The position numbers and the translations under genes are program-made. From assembly GCF_000349845.1 (NCBI RefSeq), contig NC_020829.1, forward strand, positions 744,001 to 808,000: DNA of 64,000 bases, in the 5' to 3' direction. Under the pieces are notes generated by a model. The model saw only the letters and a program-made list of their open reading frames with translations. It did no database searches and had not been told where the DNA came from. Source of the stretch: Pseudomonas sp. ATCC 13867. GTDB taxonomy: Bacteria; Pseudomonadota; Gammaproteobacteria; Pseudomonadales; Pseudomonadaceae. The number at the start of each line of letters is the position of its first letter. The first letter of the stretch is position 1. Of the stretch, positions 1 through 7,873 are shown in pieces.

Positions 1-1
1 T

Positions 2-631
2 GGTTCGCTCTACCAGCGTTTCTATCAGCTCGACGGCTCGCTGACCCGCGAGTACGGCGGCCTGGGCATCGGCCTTGCGCTGTGCCGCAAGCTGGTCGCG
101 CTGCTGGGCGGCGAACTGTCCCACGAATCCATGCCGGGGCAGGGCAGTTGCTTCGCCCTGACCCTGCAGGTCGGCCAACCGGTGCAGAGCGTCGCGCCGC
201 CGCCGCGCCGCGCGGGTGGTCAGGCATTGCGCGGCCCGGAGCAATGCACCGTGCTGGTGGTGGAAGACAACGCCATCAACCAACTGGTGATCCGCGGCAT
301 GTTGCTCAAGCTCGGTTATCGCGTGCGCACCGCCGACAACGGCGCCGAAGCCATCGAGCTGTTGCGCCGCGAGGCCGTCGACGCGGTGCTGCTCGACTGC
401 CAGATGCCGGTGATGGATGGTTTTGCCACCTGCCGTGCCCTGCGCAGCCTGCCGCGCTGCGGCGACCTGCCGGTGCTGGCGATCACCGCCCACAGCCACA
501 GCGGCGATCGCGAGCGCTGCCTGGCTGCCGGGATGAGCGACTACCTGGCCAAGCCGGTGAAGTTCGAGGAACTGCAGACGCTGCTGCATGACTGGCTGCT
601 ATGCCAGCCGGCGCTGCCCAGCCACGCTTGA
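2..631 (+). CDS. Hybrid sensor histidine kinase/response regulator, C-terminal part (5' end outside window)
   Basis: The reading frame is open from the first bases, so this is the 3' end of a longer gene. The first ~40 residues are the end of a HATPase_c domain: a G2-box GGLGIGLALCRKLV is followed by GGELSHES. After a short linker comes a complete receiver domain. It has the acidic pair in VVEDN, the phospho-acceptor Asp in LLDCQMPVMDG and the conserved Lys in YLAKPVKF. The protein would autophosphorylate on an upstream His and pass phosphate to its own receiver. The input domain and signal cannot be seen. The kinase/receiver assignment is secure; the pathway is unknown. Confidence 0.93.
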   Translation, partial: GSLYQRFYQLDGSLTREYGGLGIGLALCRKLVALLGGELSHESMPGQGSCFALTLQVGQPVQSVAPPPRRAGGQALRGPEQCTVLVVEDNAINQLVIRGMLLKLGYRVRTADNGAEAIELLRREAVDAVLLDCQMPVMDGFATCRALRSLPRCGDLPVLAITAHSHSGDRERCLAAGMSDYLAKPVKFEELQTLLHDWLLCQPALPSHA

Positions 632-652
632 GGCCTGGCTTTGTGTAAGAGT

Positions 653-707
653 GGACTCCGTCCGCGATAGGCTCGCCCCGCGCGGGAAGCCATCGCGGAC
701 GGAGTCC
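653..707. repeat. REP-like inverted repeat
   Basis: Two perfect 16-base arms, GGACTCCGTCCGCGAT (653-668) and its reverse complement (692-707), flank a GC-rich loop. It is the 'cggactccgtccgcgat' type of Pseudomonas extragenic palindrome and sits between the convergent kinase and ilvE genes. Confidence 0.8.
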
Positions 708-740
708 GCTCCTGCGTGATCGGATGCCCCTCTGCCGGAT

Positions 741-782
741 AAAGAAAAACGCCGCGATACCTTTCGGTTTCGCGGCGCTTTG
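741..782 (-). terminator. Rho-independent terminator of ilvE
   Basis: The stem CGCCGCGA/TCGCGGCG (750-757 with 770-777) extends inward by ACC/GGT around a TTTC loop. On the minus strand it is followed by TTTTTCTTT. It lies about 20 bases past the ilvE stop. A shorter CTTT on the plus side could also serve the upstream kinase gene. Confidence 0.8.
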
Positions 783-802
783 CCTTTGGCTGGCGGTCAG
801 GC

Positions 803-1822
803 TCAGACCTTGACGACCCAGCCTTCCGGGCCTTCCACGTCGCCGGTCTGGATGCCGGTCAGCTCTTCATAGAGGCGACGGGTCACCGGGCCTACGTCTT
901 CGCGGCTGTAGAACACGTGCAGCTTGTCCTGGTACTGGATGCCGCCGATCGGCGTGATCACCGCAGCGGTACCGCAGGCGCCGGCTTCCTTGAAGCGCGC
1001 CAGGTCGTTGATCTCCACGTCGCCCTCGATCACCTTCAGGCCCAGGCGCTGTTCGGCCAGTTGCATCAGCGACAGGCGGGTGATGCCCGGCAGCACCGAG
1101 CTGGAGCGCGGGGTGACGAACTCGTCGTCCTGGGTGATGGCGAAGAAGTTGGCCGAGCCCACTTCCTCGATGCGGCTGTGGGTGGCCGGGTCGAGGTAGA
1201 TGCAGTCGGCGAAGCCTTCCTTCTTGGCCTGGGCGCCCGGCAGCAGGCTGGCGGCGTAGTTGCCGCCGACCTTGGCGGCGCCGGTGCCGTGGGGCGCGGC
1301 GCGGTCGTAGGTGGAAATCACGAAGTCATGGGGCTTCATGCCACCCTTGAAATAGGCGCCGACCGGGATGCAGAACACCGAGAAGATGAACTCCGGAGCC
1401 GGGCGCACGCCGATGTTTTCGCCCACGCCGATCACGAACGGACGCAGGTACAGGGCGCCGCCGGAACCGTAGGGCGGAATGAAGCGCTCGTTGGCGCGGA
1501 CCACCTGCTTGCAGGCGTCGATGAACTGCTCCTCGGATACCTGCGGCATCAGTACGCGGGCACAGCTGCGGGCCATGCGCGCGGCGTTCTGGTCGGGGCG
1601 GAACAGGTTGATCGAGCCGTCCTTGCAGCGATAGGCCTTCAGGCCTTCGAAGCATTGCTGGCCGTAGTGCAGCGCCGTGGAGCCCTCGCTGATGTGCAGG
1701 GTGTTGTCCTCGGTCAGCTTGCCGTCGTCCCACAGACCATCGCGCCAATGGGAGATGTAGCGGAAATCGGTCTTGATGTAATCGAATCCGAGCGTGCCCC
1801 AATCGATGTCTTTCTGTTCCAT
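803..1822 (-). CDS. ilvE: Branched-chain amino acid aminotransferase, type II
   Basis: PLP-dependent class IV aminotransferase of 339 aa, the usual length of the long (type II) BCAT group. It exchanges the amino group between glutamate and the 2-oxo acids of Leu, Ile and Val in the cytosol. The PLP lysine is Lys184 in AAKVGGNYA. The family segments SEGSTALHYGQQCFEGLKAY (residues 45-64) and SSSVLPGITRLSL are present. The gene is monocistronic, with its own terminator downstream. The neighbouring IclR gene is on the same strand but 374 bases away. It may be one of two BCATs, because many pseudomonads also carry a ~307-aa form; that is recalled, not visible here. Confidence 0.95.
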   Translation of the reverse strand: MEQKDIDWGTLGFDYIKTDFRYISHWRDGLWDDGKLTEDNTLHISEGSTALHYGQQCFEGLKAYRCKDGSINLFRPDQNAARMARSCARVLMPQVSEEQFIDACKQVVRANERFIPPYGSGGALYLRPFVIGVGENIGVRPAPEFIFSVFCIPVGAYFKGGMKPHDFVISTYDRAAPHGTGAAKVGGNYAASLLPGAQAKKEGFADCIYLDPATHSRIEEVGSANFFAITQDDEFVTPRSSSVLPGITRLSLMQLAEQRLGLKVIEGDVEINDLARFKEAGACGTAAVITPIGGIQYQDKLHVFYSREDVGPVTRRLYEELTGIQTGDVEGPEGWVVKV

Positions 1823-2196
1823 GGTTGCCTCAATTCAATGGGATTACCTGCGGCTGCCGCGAGCCATGCAAGGTCGGCGAGCATCCGGGCAGAGGGTTTG
1901 GCGGGCTCTGGCGGCGGGCGCTGCCTGAATCGTCGAGGATTCGGGGCGCGGCGGGAACGGCGTTCTCCGCGGGATGGTCGCCGTCAGGACTCCATCAAGA
2001 CTTGCCATGATACCGGCGATATTCGCGGCTGTGGGCCCCGGCCTGCGAATATCGCTGCCATCAGTCGCATCGAGAACAGGCTGGCCTGGGCGGCGACGAG
2101 TGGGGCTGTGCTGCCCGGTATCGCATCCTTTCCGATACTTCGGTTGAAACCATCCTTTAGTATGAATGTCATTTCTTATGGTGAATGAAGTGTCTG
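1823..2196. other. Intergenic region upstream of ilvE, with two inverted repeats
   Basis: No convincing gene is present. An 11-base inverted repeat GCGATATTCGC (2016-2026) / GCGAATATCGC (2045-2055) with an 18-base spacer lies about 190 bases upstream of the ilvE start. A second, TGAATGA (2182-2188) / TCATTCA (2197-2203), overlaps the iclR stop. The stretch 2140-2200 is AT-richer than its surroundings and may hold the ilvE promoter. Neither repeat has a T-run, so they look more like operators or hairpins than terminators. Confidence 0.4.
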
Positions 2197-3012
2197 TCAT
2201 TCATGCGGGGCGGTGGTGCTCTGCGGGAACAGCGAGCGGCTGATGAAACGAGCCGTTTCGTGCAGGCTGGCGCCGATATGCTCGAGCTTCTCGCGGTTGT
2301 GCTGGGCGCTGATGCCGATGCCGGAAATGATGAAGCGCGGCTGGCGATCGTGGTCGATGATCGCGCTGGCGGCCATGCTGACGCCGCGGTACAGGTGGTC
2401 CTGATCGATGGCCCAGCCGTGCTCCAGGGTGGCGGCGGCATCGCTGCGGTACTCCTCGAAACTTGGCGGGCTATCCCAGCGCACGCGGGTCAGGCGGCGG
2501 CGCAGTTCATCCTCGGGAAGGTTGCGCAGCCCGGCGATGCAGCGCCCGGCGGCGCCCACCAGTTCCGGCAGGCGCGAGCCGATGGCGACGTTGACGTGCG
2601 CCACGGCCGGCGCGGATACCGCGATCACGCGGATGTGTGCGTCGTCGGTGACCTGCCACAGGGTGATCAGGATGTGGTGGCTGGTGCTCAGGCGCTCCAG
2701 TTCCGGCTGGATCAGGTCGGCGTAGCTGCGGCCGATGAAGCTCACTGCCAGCTCCGACAGGCCCAGGCCCAGGCGGTAGGTCTTGGTCTCGTTGTCGAAC
2801 GAGGTCAGCTGTTCGTTGCTCAGCGTGCGCAGGATGTTGAAGGTGGTGCTCGGGCTGATGCCGGTGGCGCGGGCAATGGCGGTCGCGCCCTCGGGGCCTT
2901 CGGCGTTGGCCAGGTGGCGGAGGATCTGGATGGCGTTCACCACGGCGCCGACATCCTTGGCGCTGCCGGTGCGTTTGTTATTGGCTTCTTCGGTGTTTTT
3001 TTTAGTTGGCAT
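2197..3012 (-). CDS. IclR-family transcriptional regulator
   Basis: About 271 aa from ATG 3012. An N-terminal winged HTH covers residues ~20-80 (AIQILRHLANAEGPEGATAI, then ATGISPSTTFNILRTL). The C-terminal IclR effector-binding domain runs from ~85 to 265 (LGAAGRC-type loop GAAGRCIAGL; VSMAASAI). A longer start at 3033 would place its first codons over the TTGACA promoter of the divergent catabolic operon, and neither start has a good Shine-Dalgarno. I prefer 3012. Divergent placement next to the pauA-type operon suggests it controls that operon with a CoA ester or the free acid as ligand. The equivalent gene in P. aeruginosa (PA1015, recalled) has the same position. Confidence 0.9.
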   Translation of the reverse strand: MPTKKNTEEANNKRTGSAKDVGAVVNAIQILRHLANAEGPEGATAIARATGISPSTTFNILRTLSNEQLTSFDNETKTYRLGLGLSELAVSFIGRSYADLIQPELERLSTSHHILITLWQVTDDAHIRVIAVSAPAVAHVNVAIGSRLPELVGAAGRCIAGLRNLPEDELRRRLTRVRWDSPPSFEEYRSDAAATLEHGWAIDQDHLYRGVSMAASAIIDHDRQPRFIISGIGISAQHNREKLEHIGASLHETARFISRSLFPQSTTAPHE

Positions 3013-3026
3013 ATTCTGTATTCTGA

Positions 3027-3054
3027 TTGACATTCAGTATTGTGAATATATTCT
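3027..3054 (+). promoter_or_regulatory. Promoter of the pau catabolic operon with IclR-type operator repeats
   Basis: A perfect -35 TTGACA (3027-3032) is followed after 16 bases by TATTCT (3049-3054). ATTCTG occurs three times around it (near 3013, 3020 and 3050), and ATTCA/TGAAT forms a short inverted repeat between the two hexamers. This AT-rich patch lies between the divergent iclR start and the operon, so it is a likely IclR binding site. Confidence 0.6.
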
Positions 3055-3126
3055 GACCCTACGACGCCTGCAACGGCTTCCCTGAAGCTGGTTTGGCGTG
3101 GGCGGTAACGCACTTTGCAGCAAAGT

Positions 3127-3160
3127 CAGAACAAGAACAAAGGCAGAACAAGAACAAAGG
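3127..3160 (+). promoter_or_regulatory. Tandem 17-bp repeat with two AAnAAnAA (Crc/Hfq) motifs at the first ribosome-binding site
   Basis: CAGAACAAGAACAAAGG occurs twice head to tail without a gap (3127-3143, 3144-3160). Each copy holds (AAN)4: AAC-AAG-AAC-AAA at 3130-3141 and at 3147-3158. The second copy supplies the AAAGGAG Shine-Dalgarno of the gene at 3171. AAnAAnAA near a start codon is the known target of Hfq/Crc catabolite repression in Pseudomonas. Its function here is inferred from the motif and position. Confidence 0.65.
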
Positions 3161-3170
3161 AGAAACCTCA

Positions 3171-3557
3171 ATGGTGGATTTCCCCGACCGCAACATGCCA
3201 GGGCCAGAGGCGCAGTACCTCGCCTTCCTCGCCCAGGGGCGCTTCATGTTGCAGCGCAGCGCCTCCACCGGCCGGCACGTGTTCTACCCGCGCACCCAGG
3301 TGCCCGGCAGCGGCGAAACGGACCTGGAATGGGTTTCCGCCAGTGGCCTGGGCACTCTTTATGCCCTGACCGTCAACCGTGCCCGCAGCGGTGACTACAA
3401 CGTCGCCCTGGTCGACCTCGATGAAGGCGTGCGCATGATGTCCCGTATCGAAGGTCACCTCAGCCTGCCCATCGGCACTCGCCTCAAGGCGCGCATCGCC
3501 CAGCAGGACAGCGGCCCCGCCGTCGTCTTCGAGCCCCTGACGGAGGTACAGTCATGA
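3171..3557 (+). CDS. DUF35/OB-fold protein, partner of the thiolase-like gene
   Basis: 128 aa. The start ATG 3171 is set by AAAGGAG at 3157-3163; an in-frame upstream start at 3093 would span the regulatory repeat. The layout is that of DUF35 proteins: a helix (EAQYLAFLAQGRFMLQR), the place of a rubredoxin-like zinc ribbon, then an OB-fold (LEWVSASGLGTLYALTVNR ... YNVALVDLDEGVRMMSRIEG). The zinc-ribbon cysteines are absent: the segment LQRSASTGRHVFYPR has Ser/Thr where CxxC is usual, and no second CxxC follows. It overlaps the next gene by 4 bases, as is typical of DUF35/thiolase pairs that form a complex. It probably stabilises or gates the acyl-CoA site of that enzyme. Confidence 0.8.
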   Translation: MVDFPDRNMPGPEAQYLAFLAQGRFMLQRSASTGRHVFYPRTQVPGSGETDLEWVSASGLGTLYALTVNRARSGDYNVALVDLDEGVRMMSRIEGHLSLPIGTRLKARIAQQDSGPAVVFEPLTEVQS

Positions 3558-4705
3558 GCCAGGTCCTGCGCGGCAAGACCGCCATCGTCGGCATCGGCAG
3601 CGCCGGTATCGGTGAGGCCCACGGCTACAGCGCCATGGAATTGCTCGGCCAGGCCTCGCTGAAGGCCATCGCCGATGCCGGGCTTGCGCTCTCGGACATC
3701 GACGCGGTGTTCTCGGCCACCAGTTCCCACGCCTTCCCGACCCTCTCGGTCTGCGAATACCTGGGCATCAAACCGAAATTCGTCGACGGCACCAACGTCG
3801 GCGGCTCCAGTTTCGAGCTGCACCTGCTGCAGGCGACCCTGGCCCTGGAGGCCGGCCTGTGTGACGCGGCGCTGATCTGCTACGGCTCCAACCAGCGCAC
3901 CGCCGGCGGCAAGCTGGTGTCGATGAGCGAGCCGCAGTGGCACGAGACGCCCTACCAGCCGCGTCACCCGATCACCGCCTACGCCCTGGCCGCCAGTCGT
4001 CACATGCATCAATACGGCACCACCCGCGAGCACCTGGCCGAAGTGGCCGTTGCGGCGCGCGCTTGGGCCAACCTCAACCCCGAAGCCTTTGCCCGTGGCC
4101 CGCTGAGCATCGATGACGTGCTTGCCGCACGGATGGTCAGCGACCCGCTGAGCAAAGCCGATTGCTGCCTGGTCACCGATGGCGGCGGCGCCTGCGTGAT
4201 GGTGCGCGCCGACCGCGCGCGCGACCTGCCCAAAGCACCGATCTATTTCCTCGGCGCCGCGGGTGCGCAATGGCACCGCTCCATCGTCGCCATGCCCGAC
4301 CTCACCGTCACCGCCGCTTCCGAGAGCGGCCCGCGCGCCATGCGGATGGCCGGGGTGAAGCACTCGGACATCGACCTGGTGATGGTCTACGACGCTTTCA
4401 CCATCAACACCCTCCTGTTCCTCGAAGACCTCGGCTTCTGCCCGAAGGGCGAGGGTGGCCGCTTCGTCCAGGGCGGGCGCATCGCCCCCGGCGGCGAGCT
4501 GGCGGTGAACACCAACGGCGGCGGGCTGTCCTGTGTGCATCCGGGTATGTACGGCATGTTCCTGATCATCGAAGCGGTCACCCAGCTGCGCCGCCAGGCC
4601 GGTGAACGCCAGTTGAAGAAGGCTGACGTGGCGCTGCTGCACGGCAATGGCGGCACCTTGTCCAGCCAGGTTACGGCACTGCTCGGCACCCAAGCGGTGC
4701 TCTGA
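3554..4705 (+). CDS. Thiolase-superfamily protein (SCP2-thiolase-like), possibly an acyl-CoA retro-aldolase
   Basis: 383 aa with the thiolase fold of the SCP-x/Ltp2 branch. Where thiolases carry the nucleophilic Cys (about residue 85-90), this protein reads TNVGGSSFE (residues 80-88) with no Cys. The catalytic-His motif is kept as SCVHPGMYG (His329). Tyr279 in VYDAFT and Tyr333 in PGMYG lie ~54 residues apart, similar to the two catalytic tyrosines I recall for the steroid aldolase Ltp2. With the DUF35 partner directly upstream, it may cleave a 3-hydroxyacyl-CoA by retro-aldol rather than perform thiolysis. It is commonly annotated as acetyl-CoA acetyltransferase. The fold is certain; the reaction is inferred. 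Confidence 0.85.
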   Translation: MSQVLRGKTAIVGIGSAGIGEAHGYSAMELLGQASLKAIADAGLALSDIDAVFSATSSHAFPTLSVCEYLGIKPKFVDGTNVGGSSFELHLLQATLALEAGLCDAALICYGSNQRTAGGKLVSMSEPQWHETPYQPRHPITAYALAASRHMHQYGTTREHLAEVAVAARAWANLNPEAFARGPLSIDDVLAARMVSDPLSKADCCLVTDGGGACVMVRADRARDLPKAPIYFLGAAGAQWHRSIVAMPDLTVTAASESGPRAMRMAGVKHSDIDLVMVYDAFTINTLLFLEDLGFCPKGEGGRFVQGGRIAPGGELAVNTNGGGLSCVHPGMYGMFLIIEAVTQLRRQAGERQLKKADVALLHGNGGTLSSQVTALLGTQAVL

Positions 4706-4832
4706 AATCCCGTGCTCTGAAAACCAGGGCCGACGCTCCCGGTGGCTGCTGCCTGCAGCCTGCCGTGGACGTGTTCGCCCTCGCGCCGGCACACAAGCGC
4801 CCGGCACCCGCTACTTGTTCAGGTGGAACGTC

Positions 4833-6968
4833 ATGTCAGTGAGTCACTTGCAACACACCGGTTTCTCCAGTCTCACCCCCCTGGTGCAGCCGCGCTCGGT
4901 CGCCGTGGTCGGCGCTTCCAGCGACCCGCACCGCATCGGCGGTCGCCCCATCGCCTACATGCTGCGCAACGGCTTCAGCGGTCGCATCCTGCCGGTGAAC
5001 CCCAACCGCACCGAGATCCAGGGCCTGCCGGCCTACGCCAGCGTCGATGCGCTGCCCGAGGCGCCGGACGTGGCGATCATCGCGGTGCCGGCGCCGCAGG
5101 TGCTGGAGACCGTCCAGGCGCTGGGCCGCAAGGGCGCACGCAGCGCCATCGTGTTCTCCTCCGGCTTCAGCGAAGTCGGCGAGGAGGGCGTGGCCATGCA
5201 GGACGCCATCGTCGAAGCCGCCCGCGCGGCGAATATGCGCCTGCTGGGGCCGAACGCGCTGGGCGTGTTCAATGCCAACCTGGGTTACTACGCGTTCTTC
5301 TCCACCAGCCTGGAGCGCGGCATTCCGCTGGCCGGGCGGGTCGGCATCGCCACCCAGTCTGGCGCCTACGGCGCGCACCTGCTCGGCCTGTCGCGGCAGC
5401 GCGGCCTGGGCACGCCGATCTGCGTCGCCACCGGCAACGAGGCCGACGTCACCCTGGGTGATGCCATTGGCTGGCTGGTGGAATCGCCGGAGATCGACGT
5501 GGTGATGGCCTACGCCGAATCCATTCGCAACGTCGACAGCTTCCTCGCCGCCCTCGAAGCAGCCCATCGCGCCGGCAAGCCGGTGATCCTGCACAAGGTC
5601 GGGCGCAGCGAACTGGGCGGCCGCGCGGCCATGTCGCACACCGCTTCCCTGGCCGGCGACGACAAGGTGCTCGACGCGGTGCTGGCCGACTACGCCGTGG
5701 TTCGCGCTCGCACCACCGAGGAACTGGTGGACATCGCCTATCTCGCCACCCAGCGCATCTACCCGGTGAACAACAGCCTGGGGATGATCACCGTCAGCGG
5801 CGGCGCCGGCATTATCGTCAGCGACGCCGCCGAGGACTTCGGCCTGCCCATGCCGCCGATGCCCGAAGCGGCCCAGGCGCGCCTGAAGCAGCGCCTGTCC
5901 TATGCTTCGCCGCTCAACCCGGTGGACTGCACCGCCCAGGCGCTCAACGACCTGAGCCTGGTGCACGACTTCACCGAATCCATGGTGGTGGACGGTGGCT
6001 ACCGTTCGCTGATCGCCTTCTTCACCCAGGCTGGTACCGCCGCGTCCATCGGCCCGCGCCTGGCCGAGCAGTTCGCGCGGATCAAGGTCGATCACCCGGA
6101 CCGTCTGTTCGTGGTCTCGGTGATGGGCGAGGGCGAGGAGCTGGCGCCGTATCAGAAGGCCGGCTTCGCCCTGTTCGAGGACCCGACCCGCGCGGTGCGC
6201 GCCATCCAGGCCATGGGCCAGCTGGGCGAAGCCTTCGCCCGGCCGCTGCGCAGGATTCCCGTGGTTGGTGGCGTCGAATTGCCGGCCAGCACGCCCGGCG
6301 AGGCCGAAGCCAAACAACTGCTGGCGCGTGCCGGTATCGAATCGGCGCCCGAGCGCGTGCTGAAGAGCGCAGAGGATGCCGCCGCGTTCGCCGAGCAGAT
6401 CGGCTTCCCGGTGGTGCTGAAAATCGCCTCGGCGGACATCCTGCACAAGTCGGAAATCGGTGGTGTGCTGCTCGACGTGGGCAGCACCCAGGCCGTGCGC
6501 GAGGGCTACGGTCTGTTGTTGCAACGTGCTGCCGAACACGCGCCGAACGCCCGCCTCGACGGCGTGCTGGTGGCGCGTCAGCTGCAGGGCGGTGTGGAAT
6601 GTTTCATGGGCATCCAGCGCGACCCGCAGTTCGGACCGGTGGCAGTGTTTGGCCTCGGCGGCATCTTCGTCGAGGTACTCAAGGATGTGGTGTTCCGCCG
6701 CTGCCCGTTCGGCGTCGACGAAGCCGAACAGATGATCCGCAGCATCAAGGGCGCACCGCTGCTGCTGGGGGCCCGTGGTCGTCCGGTGACCGACATCAAG
6801 GCGCTGTCGCGGGTACTCGCGCAGCTCTCGCAATTCGCTGCCGAGGCCGGTCCGCGCCTGCGTTCGGTCGATCTCAACCCGGTCTTCGCCATGCCCGAGG
6901 GGCAGGGCGCCTGGGCCGCCGACGCGGTGCTGGAAGTGGAGGAGGTGACCCGTGGCGCTGAATCCTGA
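4833..6968 (+). CDS. pauA: NDP-forming acyl-CoA synthetase, pimeloyl-CoA synthetase type
   Basis: 711 aa from ATG 4833, the usual size of single-chain ADP-forming acyl-CoA synthetases. Order: CoA-binding Rossmann domain (residues ~18-115, SVAVVGASSDPHRIGGRP), two succinyl-CoA-ligase-like domains (~160-470) and a C-terminal ATP-grasp (~490-711, GFPVVLKIASADILHKSEIG). The phospho-carrier His is His269 in MSHTASLAGDD. It would activate a free acid, classically pimelate (PauA of P. mendocina), to its CoA thioester with ATP and CoA. The 127-base gap before it holds no other gene. It overlaps the next gene by 17 bases. The substrate is inferred from the family and from the beta-oxidation neighbours. 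Confidence 0.88.
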   Translation: MSVSHLQHTGFSSLTPLVQPRSVAVVGASSDPHRIGGRPIAYMLRNGFSGRILPVNPNRTEIQGLPAYASVDALPEAPDVAIIAVPAPQVLETVQALGRKGARSAIVFSSGFSEVGEEGVAMQDAIVEAARAANMRLLGPNALGVFNANLGYYAFFSTSLERGIPLAGRVGIATQSGAYGAHLLGLSRQRGLGTPICVATGNEADVTLGDAIGWLVESPEIDVVMAYAESIRNVDSFLAALEAAHRAGKPVILHKVGRSELGGRAAMSHTASLAGDDKVLDAVLADYAVVRARTTEELVDIAYLATQRIYPVNNSLGMITVSGGAGIIVSDAAEDFGLPMPPMPEAAQARLKQRLSYASPLNPVDCTAQALNDLSLVHDFTESMVVDGGYRSLIAFFTQAGTAASIGPRLAEQFARIKVDHPDRLFVVSVMGEGEELAPYQKAGFALFEDPTRAVRAIQAMGQLGEAFARPLRRIPVVGGVELPASTPGEAEAKQLLARAGIESAPERVLKSAEDAAAFAEQIGFPVVLKIASADILHKSEIGGVLLDVGSTQAVREGYGLLLQRAAEHAPNARLDGVLVARQLQGGVECFMGIQRDPQFGPVAVFGLGGIFVEVLKDVVFRRCPFGVDEAEQMIRSIKGAPLLLGARGRPVTDIKALSRVLAQLSQFAAEAGPRLRSVDLNPVFAMPEGQGAWAADAVLEVEEVTRGAES

Positions 6969-7833
6969 GCACCTGCTGAACTACCCGATTCCCGAAGTAC
7001 GCCAGCGCTTCAGTCGCCGCGACAGCGCCTTCTACGCGCTGTCGGTGGGCCTCGGGGCGGACCCGATGGACGAGCACCAGTTGACCTTCGTCGACGCCAA
7101 CCGCGACCTCCAGGCGCTGCCCTGCATGGCTGTGGTGCTCGGCCATCCCGGCTTCTGGCTGGGCAACCCGGACACCGATGTCGATGCCCTGCGCCTGGTC
7201 CACGGCGAGCAGAGCATCGAGTGGCTGAAACCGCTGCCGGTGGAAGGGGAAGTGATCGGCCGCACCCGTGTCACCGGGCTGGTCGACAAGGGCGCCGGCA
7301 AGGGCGCGCTGCTCTACAGCGAGAAGGTCGTCAGCGACGCGCAGAGCGGCGAGGTGCTGGCGATTGCCCGTGGCACCACCTTCCTGCGCGGTGACGGCGG
7401 CTTCGGCGGCGACAGCCAGTCGCTGAGTCAGCCGCACCGTCTGCCCGAGCAGGCGCCGGACCTGGTCATCGACCTGCCGACGCGCCCCGAACAGGCGCTG
7501 CACTACCGCCTGAACGGCGACGACAACCCGATCCACGCCAGTCCGGCGGCAGCCGCGCGCGGTGGATTCCCGCGGCCGATCCTGCACGGCCTGTGCACCC
7601 TCGGCGTGGCCTTCCATGCACTGCTGCGCGGCATTGCCGACTACCGCGCGGAGCGCTTCGCCCACCTGCAGGTGCGCTTCTCGGCACCGGTGTTCCCCGG
7701 CGAAACCCTGCGTACCGAAATCTGGAATGACGGCTCCTTCCGCACCCGCGTCGTCGAGCGCGACGTGGTGGTGCTGGACAACGGCCGCGTGAGCCTGACC
7801 CCGGACATTGGAGAACCAGCCGGGCGGGTCTAG
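6952..7833 (+). CDS. MaoC/hydratase-2-type enoyl-CoA hydratase
   Basis: 293 aa with a GTG start at 6952 inside the end of pauA. It is a double-hotdog protein like the hydratase-2 part of peroxisomal MFE-2. The N-terminal pseudo-domain covers residues ~1-150. The active C-terminal hotdog has the hydratase-2 motif GDDNPIHASPAAA (Asp190/191, Asn192, His195) followed by GFPRPILHGLCTLG. It would hydrate a trans-2-enoyl-CoA to the R-3-hydroxyacyl-CoA. The SDR at 12735, which resembles the MFE-2 dehydrogenase part, could take the next step, so the operon holds both halves of an MFE-2 as separate genes, plus a crotonase. Confidence 0.85.
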   Translation: MALNPEHLLNYPIPEVRQRFSRRDSAFYALSVGLGADPMDEHQLTFVDANRDLQALPCMAVVLGHPGFWLGNPDTDVDALRLVHGEQSIEWLKPLPVEGEVIGRTRVTGLVDKGAGKGALLYSEKVVSDAQSGEVLAIARGTTFLRGDGGFGGDSQSLSQPHRLPEQAPDLVIDLPTRPEQALHYRLNGDDNPIHASPAAAARGGFPRPILHGLCTLGVAFHALLRGIADYRAERFAHLQVRFSAPVFPGETLRTEIWNDGSFRTRVVERDVVVLDNGRVSLTPDIGEPAGRV

Positions 7834-7862
7834 CGCGACGACGACCTCAACCAACCTGCGAG

Positions 7863-7873
7863 AACAACAACAA
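7863..7873 (+). promoter_or_regulatory. AAnAAnAA (Crc/Hfq) motif at the importer start codon
   Basis: AACAACAACAA runs directly into the ATG of the MFS gene (7873) where a Shine-Dalgarno would be expected. Hfq/Crc bound here would block ribosome loading. The porin gene at 14714 carries the same arrangement. Confidence 0.6.

Noticed and set aside
3093..3557. Longer start of the DUF35-like gene at 3093
   Set aside because: It would translate the tandem regulatory repeat and ignore the AAAGGAG placed correctly for ATG 3171.
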